DNA from: Lysobacter_K sp038248955
GTDB lineage: Bacteria; Pseudomonadota; Gammaproteobacteria; Xanthomonadales; Xanthomonadaceae
Direction of reading: 5' to 3'
Length of the DNA stretch: 14,591 bases
Assembly: GCA_038248955.1 (NCBI GenBank)
Contig: JBBRWW010000068.1
Coordinates: 1 to 14,591 of the forward strand
Shown here: piece by piece, positions 8,942-14,591 of the stretch
Position numbering within the stretch: the first letter of the stretch is position 1
Layout: every line of letters starts with the position of its first letter
Notes under the pieces: generated by a model
Seen by the model: only the letters and a program-made list of their open reading frames with translations
The model's database searches: none
Told to the model about the DNA's origin: nothing
Made by a program: the position numbers and the translations under genes

Positions 8942-10069
8942 ATGACCACAGCATCCGCGCCAACCGCGCCGCCACCACAAATCAAGATCGATGACGCGGA
9001 GCCGTCGCGCCTGCGCCTGAGCGGCCGTTGGACGCTGGAGTACGCCACCCAGATCGGCGATCGCCTGGCGGAGTCGCCCCGCAGCGCCACCGTCGTCGAC
9101 GCCACCGCCGTGGAGCGCCTGGACTCGATTGGCGTATTGCAGTTGATCCGCTTCGCGCGCCGCAACCACCTCGATTTCGACGGCTTCGTGTTTCGCGACG
9201 ACCACCGCGCGCTGGTGGCGGCGATCGACGACGTTCCCGACGACCGCCCCAGGCACAAGCGCGAACTAGGCTTCAACGCCGCGCTCGCGCGCCTGGGCGT
9301 CGCGGTCACGCACGACTGGAAGGAGTTCCTCGCCCTCATCGCGTTCTTCGGCGAAACGCTGGTCAAGCTGCTGCGCATGGTCAAGGAACCGAGCCGCTTC
9401 CGGCCGATCGCCACCGTGCACCACATGGAGCAGGTCGGCCTCGACGCGGTGCCGCTGGTGGCGCTGCTGAGTTACCTGGTCGGCGCCGTCATCGCCTTCC
9501 TGGGCTCGACGATCCTCAAGGACTTCGGCGCCGAGATCTACGTCGTGGAACTGGTGAACATCGCGTTCCTGCGCGAGTTCGGCGTGCTGCTGACCGCGAT
9601 CCTGCTGGCCGGCCGCACGGCGAGCGCGTTCACCGCGCAGATCGGCGCGATGGTCAGCCGCGAGGAGGTCGACGCGATCCGCACGCTGGGGATGGACCCG
9701 ATCGACCTGCTGGTGATCCCGCGCGTGCTGGCGCTGGTGATCATGCTGCCGCTGCTGACGTTCGTGGCGATGATCGCCGGCCTGCTCGGCGGCCTGACGG
9801 TGGGCGCCTATGGCCTCGACATCCCGCCGCAGCAATACCTCGCGCGCATGCAGGAGACGATGGAGCTGCGCCACTTCCTGGTCGGGCTGGTGAAGGCGCC
9901 GGTGTTCGCGCTGGTGATCAGCCTGATCGGCTGCCTCGAAGGCCTGCGCGTGGAAGGCACCGCGCAGTCGGTCGGCGAGCGGACCACCTCGAGCGTGGTG
10001 CAGGCGATCTCGCTGGTGATCATCATCGATGCGTTCGCGGCGATCTGGTTCATGCAGATGGACGTCTGA
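8942..10069 (+). CDS. STAS-MlaE fusion permease of an MCE lipid ABC transporter
   Basis: Inner-membrane permease of 375 aa. Residues 14-100 form a STAS domain with the conserved turn LDSIGVLQL (60-68; the Ser after Asp is the usual phosphorylatable position). Residues about 130-375 are an MlaE/YrbE permease with 5-6 membrane segments and the signature EEVDAIRTLGMDPIDLLVIPR (241-261). In E. coli the STAS role is carried by separate MlaB; here it is fused. The ATG at 8942 is preferred because GAGG (8934-8937) precedes it and the N-terminus then leads straight into STAS; an upstream GTG-type frame would overlap the divergent gene. It is first of four MCE genes, with 2 nt to the ATPase. It probably moves phospholipid or a related lipid. 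The direction of transport cannot be read from the sequence. Confidence 0.92.
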   Translation: MTTASAPTAPPPQIKIDDAEPSRLRLSGRWTLEYATQIGDRLAESPRSATVVDATAVERLDSIGVLQLIRFARRNHLDFDGFVFRDDHRALVAAIDDVPDDRPRHKRELGFNAALARLGVAVTHDWKEFLALIAFFGETLVKLLRMVKEPSRFRPIATVHHMEQVGLDAVPLVALLSYLVGAVIAFLGSTILKDFGAEIYVVELVNIAFLREFGVLLTAILLAGRTASAFTAQIGAMVSREEVDAIRTLGMDPIDLLVIPRVLALVIMLPLLTFVAMIAGLLGGLTVGAYGLDIPPQQYLARMQETMELRHFLVGLVKAPVFALVISLIGCLEGLRVEGTAQSVGERTTSSVVQAISLVIIIDAFAAIWFMQMDV

Positions 10070-10071
10070 GC

Positions 10072-10887
10072 ATGGCCGTGAAGCCCATCCCGACGACCGC
10101 ACCGTCCGCCCCGATCATCCGCGTGCGCGGGCTGGTCAACCGTTTCGGCGAACAGGTCGTGCACGACGGCCTCGACCTCGACGTGCTGCCGGGCGAGATC
10201 ATCGGCGTGGTCGGCGGCTCGGGCTCCGGCAAGTCGGTGCTGATGCGCTCGATCATCGGCCTGCGCACGCCCGACGAAGGCGAGATCGAGGTACTCGGCA
10301 TCGATGCGCGCAGCGAGGATGCGGTGGTCCGGCGGCAGATCGAATCCAACACGGGCGTGCTGTTCCAGGACGGCGCGCTGTTCTCGTCGCTGACGGTCGG
10401 CGAGAACGTGCAGGTGCCGCTGAAGGAATACCACAGCGAAATCCCCGATTCGCTGCGCTACGAGCTGTCGCTGTTGAAGATCAAGCTGGCCGGGCTGCCG
10501 GCCGAGGCGCTGGACAAGCTGCCATCGCAATTGTCGGGCGGCATGCGCAAGCGCGCCGGCCTGGCGCGCGCGCTGGCGCTGGATCCACCGCTGCTGTTCC
10601 TGGACGAACCCACCGCCGGACTCGATCCGATCGGCGCGGCGGCGTTCGACCGCTTGATCCGCACCCTGCAGCAGGCGCTGGGATTGACCGTGTTCCTGAT
10701 CACACACGACCTCGACACCCTTTACGCTATCTGTGACCGCATCGCGGTGATCGCCGACAGGAAGATCGTCGTCTGCGCGCCGATGGCCGAGGTCGAGAAG
10801 TTCGACCACCCCTGGGTGCACGAATATTTCCACGGCCCGCGCGCACGCTCCGCGCGCGAGGCCCGCGAGCCTAGCCAGGACCCCTGA
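10072..10887 (+). CDS. MlaF-like ATP-binding subunit of the MCE transporter
   Basis: Cytoplasmic ABC ATPase of 271 aa that should power the STAS-MlaE permease. All nucleotide-binding motifs are intact: Walker A GGSGSGKS (48-55), Q-loop Q99 in LFQDGALF, and signature LSGGM (154-158). Walker B is LLFLDE (174-179), followed by D-loop AGLD (182-185) and H-loop H212. The LFQDGALFSSLTV and LSGGMRKRAGLARAL patterns are those of the MlaF/YrbF branch. The C-terminal tail (FDHPWVHEYFHGP onward) resembles the MlaF tail that contacts a partner subunit. The start lies 2 nt after the permease stop and the stop is 3 nt before the MCE gene, so the three are one transcript. Confidence 0.93.
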   Translation: MAVKPIPTTAPSAPIIRVRGLVNRFGEQVVHDGLDLDVLPGEIIGVVGGSGSGKSVLMRSIIGLRTPDEGEIEVLGIDARSEDAVVRRQIESNTGVLFQDGALFSSLTVGENVQVPLKEYHSEIPDSLRYELSLLKIKLAGLPAEALDKLPSQLSGGMRKRAGLARALALDPPLLFLDEPTAGLDPIGAAAFDRLIRTLQQALGLTVFLITHDLDTLYAICDRIAVIADRKIVVCAPMAEVEKFDHPWVHEYFHGPRARSAREAREPSQDP

Positions 10888-10890
10888 CCC

Positions 10891-11817
10891 ATGGAAACAA
10901 AAGCCAACTACGTCCTTATCGGCGCGTTCACGATCCTGGTGTCGGTGTTCCTGTTGCTGTTCGCGCTGTGGGCGGCGAAGTATTCGTCGGAAAAGACCTG
11001 GCAGGAATACGACGTGGTGTTCAACGAGCCGGTCACCGGCCTGTCCGAAGGCAGCTCGGTGCAGTACAACGGCATCTCGGTCGGCACCGTCGACACCCTG
11101 CGGCTGGCGCCGGACGACCCGCGCCGGGTGCTGGCGCGGTTGCGCCTGCAGGCCAATACGCCGGTCAAGGCCGATACCCGCGCCAAGATCACCATGCCCA
11201 GCCTGACCGGCACGCCGATCATCCAGCTCACCGGCGGCAGCCCCGGCAGCCCGGCGCTGTCGGAAGTCGACAGCCGCGAGGTGCCGGTGATCCAGACCGA
11301 GGCCTCGGCGCTGCAGAACATCGCCGACACCGCCAACCGACTGGTCGCGCGCATGGACCAGGTGCTCAGCGAGGACAACGTCAAGCGGGTATCGAACACG
11401 CTGACCAACATCGAGTCGATGACCGGCGCGATCGCCGACCAGCGCGAGGACCTGCGCGCGCTGATCGTCAACGCACGCAAGTCCAGCGAACAGTTGTCGG
11501 CGACGCTGGAGACGACCAACCACGCGGTCGAGAGCGTCGACCGCGAACTGGTGCAGAAGCTGCCCGGCCTGATCGGCAAGCTCGACAACACGCTGGGCAA
11601 GCTGGAGTCGGCCGCGACCGGTGCCAACGGCATCGTCAACGAGAACCGCGCGGCGATCAGCAGCTTCGCCAACGACGGCCTGGCGCAACTGGGTCCGACG
11701 CTGGCGGAACTGCGCCTGCTGGTCCGCGACCTGCGCCGCATCAGCGACCGCCTCGATGCCAGCCCGACGCGCTACCTGCTCGGCCGCGACGCACCCAAGG
11801 AGTTCGAACCCAAATGA
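10891..11817 (+). CDS. MCE-domain substrate-binding protein (MlaD family)
   Basis: Periplasmic lipid-binding protein of 308 aa, anchored by one N-terminal membrane helix (about 8-29, VLIGAFTILVSVFLLLFALW). A single MCE domain follows (about 39-116, EYDVVFNEPVTGLSEGSSV through IIQLTGG), which in this family forms a hexameric ring with a lipid pore. Residues about 135-290 are mostly helical and Leu/Asp/Glu/Arg-rich, with a long coiled coil (for example LQNIADTANRLVARMDQVL). The last part, TRYLLGRDAPKEFEPK, is the usual family end. E. coli MlaD is about 183 aa, so this tail is a clear extension. AGGA lies 10 nt before the ATG. The stop overlaps the next start as ATGA. Confidence 0.92.
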   Translation: METKANYVLIGAFTILVSVFLLLFALWAAKYSSEKTWQEYDVVFNEPVTGLSEGSSVQYNGISVGTVDTLRLAPDDPRRVLARLRLQANTPVKADTRAKITMPSLTGTPIIQLTGGSPGSPALSEVDSREVPVIQTEASALQNIADTANRLVARMDQVLSEDNVKRVSNTLTNIESMTGAIADQREDLRALIVNARKSSEQLSATLETTNHAVESVDRELVQKLPGLIGKLDNTLGKLESAATGANGIVNENRAAISSFANDGLAQLGPTLAELRLLVRDLRRISDRLDASPTRYLLGRDAPKEFEPK

Positions 11818-12485
11818 CCCCGATGCCGATCCCACCGACGGTTACGCCGATGCGCTCCACCGCCAGGCATCTGGCCGCCGCCGCCCTGCTCGTCCTGCTG
11901 TCGGGCTGCGCCCTGCTCGGCGGCGCACCGAAGGACCCGGTGACGCTGTATTCGCTCGACCCGCGCATCCAGCCCGACCCGTCCTGGCCGAGCGTGCCCT
12001 GGCAACTCGCGCTGAACACGCCGAGTTCGTCGCGCATGGATGACAGCGTGCGGATCACCGTGCGCCCGACCCCCAACGAGGTGCAGGTCTACAAGGGGGC
12101 CACCTGGGCCAAGCGCCCGAGCGAAATGCTCGAGGACGCCGTGCTGCGCGCACTCGAGGACAGCGGCAAGATCGTCGCCGTCGCGCGCCAGGGCAGCGGC
12201 ATCGGCGGCGACTACAAGCTGGTGCTCGACATCCGCCGGTTCGAGTCGAACTACGCCGGCCAAGCGATCCCCGCCGCGACCATCGAGATCAACGCCAAGC
12301 TGCTGCACGGCCAGGACCCGCAGGTGGTGCTGTCGCGCACGTTCCTGCAGTCGCAGCCCGCGGCCAGCATCGCGGTGGTGGACGTGGTCGACGCGTTCAA
12401 GCGCGCGCTGACGGACGTCAGCCGCGACATCACCGGCTGGGTGCTGGTCGAAGGCGACCGCCATGAGCGAAGCGCCCATCGGTAG
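11814..12485 (+). CDS. ABC-type transport auxiliary lipoprotein (PqiC-like)
   Basis: Probable outer-membrane lipoprotein of 223 aa. Residues about 16-32 form a lipoprotein signal ending in a lipobox, LLSGC with the acylated Cys at 32; the residue after Cys is Ala, not Asp, which favours outer-membrane sorting. The mature part matches the DUF330/PqiC family: VTLYSLDP near the start, then ITVRPTPNEVQVYKGATWAKRP (about 78-99) and EMLEDAVLRALEDSGKI. The ATG at 11814 overlaps the MCE stop (ATGA) and has AAGGAG 11 nt upstream. An internal ATG at 11850 would give a more standard 20-residue signal and cannot be excluded. It is last in the MCE operon and probably docks the MCE tube at the outer membrane. 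Confidence 0.88.
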   Translation: MTPMPIPPTVTPMRSTARHLAAAALLVLLSGCALLGGAPKDPVTLYSLDPRIQPDPSWPSVPWQLALNTPSSSRMDDSVRITVRPTPNEVQVYKGATWAKRPSEMLEDAVLRALEDSGKIVAVARQGSGIGGDYKLVLDIRRFESNYAGQAIPAATIEINAKLLHGQDPQVVLSRTFLQSQPAASIAVVDVVDAFKRALTDVSRDITGWVLVEGDRHERSAHR

Positions 12486-12507
12486 CGCCGGCGGCCCGAC
12501 CCCGGCG
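12486..12507 (+). terminator. Possible terminator of the MCE operon
   Basis: CGCCGG (12486-12491) and CCGGCG (12502-12507) form a GC-only 6-bp stem directly after the lipoprotein stop, in the 34-nt gap to the convergent alkB-like stop. GGTAG (12481-12485) and CTACC (12520-12524) could add an outer stem. There is no T-run. Confidence 0.35.
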
Positions 12508-12519
12508 TAGCCCCGGGTA

Positions 12520-13131
12520 CTACCGCTTCGCTCGGCCGCACCAGGCAGGATCAACGTGGCGGAACGTCAGGTTGACGCGTTCGCCCACCGGTCGCGCGGT
12601 GCGCGGCAGCGCGTGGCGATAATGCTGCTGCGTCGTCCCGGCCATCACCAGCAGGCTGCCGGGCGGCAGCGGCAGTGCGAGCTTGCACCCGGGATCGCGG
12701 CGGTGCTTGAGCACGAACCGCCGCGTCGCCCCCAGGCTCAGCGAGGCGATCACCGGTTGCCGCCCCAGTTCGCGCTCGTCGTCGCCGTGCCAGCCCATCG
12801 CATCGCGACCATCGCGGTAGCGGTTGGCCAGCACGCTGTTGAAGTCGATGCCCAGTTCCCGTGCCAGGCGTTCGCGCACCGGGAGCAACATCGCCGGCCA
12901 GGGATGCGGCTGGAACTGCGTGCCGGAATAGCGATAGCTCGCGCCGGGGTCGCCGATCCAGCAACTCAACCGCGGCGAATCGTGCTCGCGGCCGAACAGG
13001 CGGATGCGGTGGACCTCCCACGGGATCGTGTCGCGCAGTGCCCCCAACAGCGCCTCGGCCGCAGCGACATCAAGCCAGTGCGGGTCGAACGCGAGCTCGG
13101 CATCCTCCAGCAGCAGCGGCGACAACGGCAT
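12520..13131 (-). CDS. AlkB-family Fe(II)/2-oxoglutarate dioxygenase (ALKBH2-like)
   Basis: Predicted 203-aa DNA/RNA repair enzyme that removes alkyl groups such as 1-methyladenine and 3-methylcytosine by oxidation. The iron ligands are visible as H115 and D117 (GWHGDDE) and H173 (HYRHALP). The 2-oxoglutarate-binding arginines fit R185 and R191 in RVNLTFR. The segment NRYRDGRDAMGWHGDDE is the ALKBH2/3 style, unlike the E. coli AlkB form, so the symbol alkB is withheld. The ATG at 13131 is chosen because MPLSPLLLEDAELAFD fits the family N-terminus; the frame stays open to 13392 but that extension has no family features. It is convergent with the MCE operon and divergent from the toxin-antitoxin pair. 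Confidence 0.9.
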   Translation of the reverse strand: MPLSPLLLEDAELAFDPHWLDVAAAEALLGALRDTIPWEVHRIRLFGREHDSPRLSCWIGDPGASYRYSGTQFQPHPWPAMLLPVRERLARELGIDFNSVLANRYRDGRDAMGWHGDDERELGRQPVIASLSLGATRRFVLKHRRDPGCKLALPLPPGSLLVMAGTTQQHYRHALPRTARPVGERVNLTFRHVDPAWCGRAKR

Positions 13132-13371
13132 GCGAGGCACGCTAGCACGCGTCGTTGCGCAAGCCGATGCGTTTGCACAGCCTCTCCCTTTGATGCCCCC
13201 CTCGCCAAGCACCCATATCTGGCGCGATATGGACGTTGCCGGCGCAATTTCGATCGTGCCACCTGCCCCATTGTCCCGTGTCACGAGCATTACGTGTCCG
13301 CTGCGATCAGGCTGTGGCACGCCATCAGCCATCTGGTCGCGGGGAGGAACCCCCGCCGGCCTGAAGCAGGG

Positions 13372-13393
13372 TATAGTGCGACTCGGTAGCACT
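13372..13393 (+). promoter_or_regulatory. Candidate promoter and operator of the toxin-antitoxin pair
   Basis: TATAGT (13372-13377) is a good -10 hexamer, 21-30 nt before the antitoxin start; no convincing -35 is seen. Overlapping it, AGTGC (13375-13379) and GCACT (13389-13393) form an inverted repeat with a 9-nt spacer. Ribbon-helix-helix antitoxins usually repress their own promoter through such a site. A GC-rich hairpin, GCGGGG/CCCCGC (13339-13356), lies just upstream. The rest of the 266-nt gap after alkB-like (13132-13338) shows nothing recognisable. Confidence 0.45.
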
Positions 13394-13406
13394 TTGGATG
13401 ACTGCC

Positions 13407-13688
13407 ATGACGACGACCACGACCAGTCTCAAGCTCGATGCCGATATCAAGGATCGTTTGCGGTGGTTGGCAAGCGTCCGCGACCGCAAGCCCCATTACC
13501 TGATGCTTGAAGCGATCCAGCAGTACGTCGAGCGTGAGGAAAAGCGCGAGCAGTTGCGGCAGCACGCACTCACCGCCTGGAGTGATTTTCAGGCCTCCGG
13601 CCTGCATGTCACGGTCGAAGAAGCCGACGCCTGGCTGGCCAAGCTCGAAGCGGGCGAGGACGTGGACGCCCCTGAATGCCACGGCTGA
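13407..13688 (+). CDS. Antitoxin of a type II toxin-antitoxin pair, CopG/RHH family
   Basis: A 93-aa protein from the ATG at 13407; an ATG at 13398 would add three residues. The N-terminus TSLKLDADIKDRLRWLA is the ribbon-helix-helix pattern (a beta strand then a helix), followed by RKPHYLMLEAIQQYVEREEKREQLRQ. The C-terminal part (about 60-93) is acidic and would be the toxin-wrapping segment. GGA (13396-13398) lies 8 nt before the chosen start. It should bind and neutralise the downstream toxin and repress its own promoter. The stop lies 13 nt inside the toxin gene, so the two are translationally coupled. Confidence 0.85.
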   Translation: MTTTTTSLKLDADIKDRLRWLASVRDRKPHYLMLEAIQQYVEREEKREQLRQHALTAWSDFQASGLHVTVEEADAWLAKLEAGEDVDAPECHG

Positions 13689-13966
13689 TCTGGTCGCCCC
13701 CGGCGCTACGCGATGTCTCGCGGCTGCATCGGTTCCTTGCGTCGAAGAATCGAGACGCCGCCATCCGCGCGATCAAGTCGATTCGGCAAGCCGTCAAGTT
13801 GCTGGAGCAGCATCCCGAAGCAGGGCGCCCTGCTGAAGGCTTCCCGCCCGAGTTTCGCGAATGGCCGATGCACTTCGGGAACAGCGGCTATGTCTCGCTG
13901 TACCGCCTGGATGGACAACGCGTGGTGATCCTCTCCGTTCGCCACGCAAGACAGTTCGACTACTGA
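13676..13966 (+). CDS. RelE/ParE family toxin
   Basis: A 96-aa toxin of the RelE/ParE superfamily. Visible features are the N-terminal strand LIWSPPALRDVSRLHRFLA (3-21), the AIKSIRQAVKLLEQHPEAGRP helix-turn (about 32-52), and the C-terminal strands ending RVVILSVRHARQFDY. The H-A-R-Q-F-D-Y ending is characteristic of the ParE/RelE group. ParE members act on DNA gyrase and RelE members cut mRNA on the ribosome; the sequence alone does not say which, though the ending leans to ParE. It overlaps the antitoxin by 13 nt. Such pairs are often acquired horizontally. Confidence 0.87.
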   Translation: MPRLIWSPPALRDVSRLHRFLASKNRDAAIRAIKSIRQAVKLLEQHPEAGRPAEGFPPEFREWPMHFGNSGYVSLYRLDGQRVVILSVRHARQFDY

Positions 13967-14093
13967 GCCGCGAGCCTGAGCGCTGCTACCACCCGAGCCT
14001 GGCCGCAAGATGCCACCAACTCGGTCGAGTGCCCCGGGTGCGGACTCGCAGCGCCCTTGGGGGAGCTTCCAGGAACCGAAAGTGCTTGCCGTC

Positions 14094-14113
14094 ATCCCCG
14101 TCTTCGCGGGGAT
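14094..14113. repeat. dRS3-like dispersed hairpin repeat
   Basis: ATCCCCG (14094-14100) and CGGGGAT (14107-14113) form a perfect 7-bp stem around TCTTCG. The form resembles the widespread ATTCCC-N8-GGGAAT repeat family (dRS3-like), often seen as GTCAT-prefixed copies in intergenic DNA. The GTC before it and TACCCCC after it fit that. Only one copy is seen in the window, so its repeat status is inferred from resemblance. Confidence 0.5.
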
Positions 14114-14134
14114 TACCCCCGGATACCCGCGGAT

Positions 14135-14164
14135 TTGGCGCGCCCGGCGCAAACCCGCGACAAT
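14135..14164 (+). promoter_or_regulatory. Candidate promoter of etf-QO
   Basis: TTGGCG (14135-14140) and GACAAT (14159-14164) are separated by 18 nt, a plausible -35/-10 pair placing the transcription start about 30 nt before the ATG. It lies just after the dRS3-like repeat in the 236-nt gap following the toxin gene. Confidence 0.45.
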
Positions 14165-14202
14165 CCCCAGTCGACAGTCAGCGCAGCACGCGGAGCAGCC
14201 CC

Positions 14203-14591
14203 ATGAGCGACCCCAACGGAAGCAATGCCAGCGAAACCGAACGCGACGTGATGGAGTACGACGTCGTCACGGTCGGCGCCGGCCCGGCCGGGCTGTCGTT
14301 CGCGATCCGCCTCAAGCAGCTCAATCCGGAGATCTCGGTCTGCGTGATCGAGAAATCGAGCACCATCGGTGCCCATATCCTGTCCGGCGCGGTGATCGAG
14401 ACCGGCCCGCTCGACGCGTTGTTGCCGGACTGGCGCGCGAACCCGCCGCCGATCTGCGTGCCGGCGACCGACGACGAATTCTGGCTGCTCAGCAAGACCG
14501 GCGGCCGTAGGATCCCGATGCCGCCGGGCATGCACAACAAGGGCAACGTGATCGTCAGCCTCGGCGCGATGTGTGCGTGGCTGGCGCCCCA
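14203..14591 (+). CDS. Electron transfer flavoprotein-ubiquinone oxidoreductase, 3'-truncated by the window edge
   Basis: Membrane-associated flavoprotein that passes electrons from ETF to ubiquinone in fatty-acid and amino-acid oxidation. Only about 129 codons are in the window. The FAD-binding motif VGAGPAGL (24-31) is followed by the ribose-binding acid E50 and by IEKSSTIGAHILSGAVIE-type residues (49-66) typical of ETF-QO. The first 18 residues are an acidic lead-in (MSDPNGSNASETERDVM). The ATG at 14203 has GGAG 7 nt upstream. No C-terminal iron-sulfur or membrane region can be checked. Confidence 0.92.
   Translation, partial: MSDPNGSNASETERDVMEYDVVTVGAGPAGLSFAIRLKQLNPEISVCVIEKSSTIGAHILSGAVIETGPLDALLPDWRANPPPICVPATDDEFWLLSKTGGRRIPMPPGMHNKGNVIVSLGAMCAWLAP

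Noticed and set aside
7480..8994. Plus-strand open frame across the ThrE-like gene
   Set aside because: Antisense shadow; Arg/Gln/His-rich and without domain features, while the minus strand gives a coherent membrane protein.
9808..11835. Long minus-strand open frame antisense to the MCE operon
   Set aside because: GC-rich third-position shadow of three confirmed genes; Gln/Arg/Ala/Val-rich with no family signature.
13339..13356. GCGGGG/CCCCGC hairpin as a terminator of the AlkB-like gene
   Set aside because: It lies upstream of that gene, not after it, so it cannot be its terminator; the role near the antitoxin promoter is unclear.
13132..13392. N-terminal extension of the AlkB-like protein
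   Set aside because: Open frame only; it covers the intergenic region and toxin-antitoxin promoter and shows no AlkB features.

Overview
This is a GC-rich, densely coding gammaproteobacterial chromosome segment. The gene content (xanthomonad-style H-NS protein, ETF-ubiquinone oxidoreductase, STAS-MlaE/MCE operon, paired DUF4124 proteins) and the codon bias fit the Xanthomonadaceae/Lysobacteraceae (Lysobacter, Luteimonas or a relative). The genus is an inference from protein style, not from a search.

Left part (1-6932), mainly housekeeping. The window opens inside valS (valyl-tRNA synthetase), which carries an unusual in-frame low-complexity insert with hairpin-forming DNA. Convergent to it, on the minus strand, is a tightly packed trio transcribed pssA > holD-like > rimI: phosphatidylserine synthase, a probable DNA polymerase III psi subunit, and the S18 N-acetyltransferase. 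Both junctions are ATGA stop/start overlaps. Divergent from pssA are two small DUF4124 envelope proteins, followed by proS (prolyl-tRNA synthetase).

Middle (6933-8835). A short H-NS-family nucleoid protein has a distinctive leader with a 7-bp palindrome and a run of eight C. It is separated by a perfect 18-bp-stem hairpin from a convergent ThrE-type (threonine/serine exporter-like) membrane protein.

Right-centre (8942-12485). A four-gene operon encodes an MCE-type lipid ABC transporter: a STAS-MlaE fusion permease, an MlaF-like ATPase, an MCE protein with a long helical C-terminal tail, and a PqiC-like lipoprotein. Gaps are 2-3 nt or an overlap. It lacks MlaC and MlaA and so differs from the canonical mla operon. 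The parts suggest a bridge between inner and outer membrane for lipid movement.

Right end (12520-14591). An AlkB-family (ALKBH2-like) DNA/RNA dealkylating dioxygenase lies on the minus strand. Then come a type II toxin-antitoxin pair (ribbon-helix-helix antitoxin and RelE/ParE toxin), an intergenic region with a dRS3-like hairpin repeat, and the start of electron-transfer flavoprotein-ubiquinone oxidoreductase, cut by the window end.

No tRNA, rRNA, CRISPR array, IS element or riboswitch was recognised. No gene-free stretch exceeds about 270 bases. The least ordinary items are the repeat-like insert in valS, the STAS-fused MCE operon, the hns leader and the toxin-antitoxin module.
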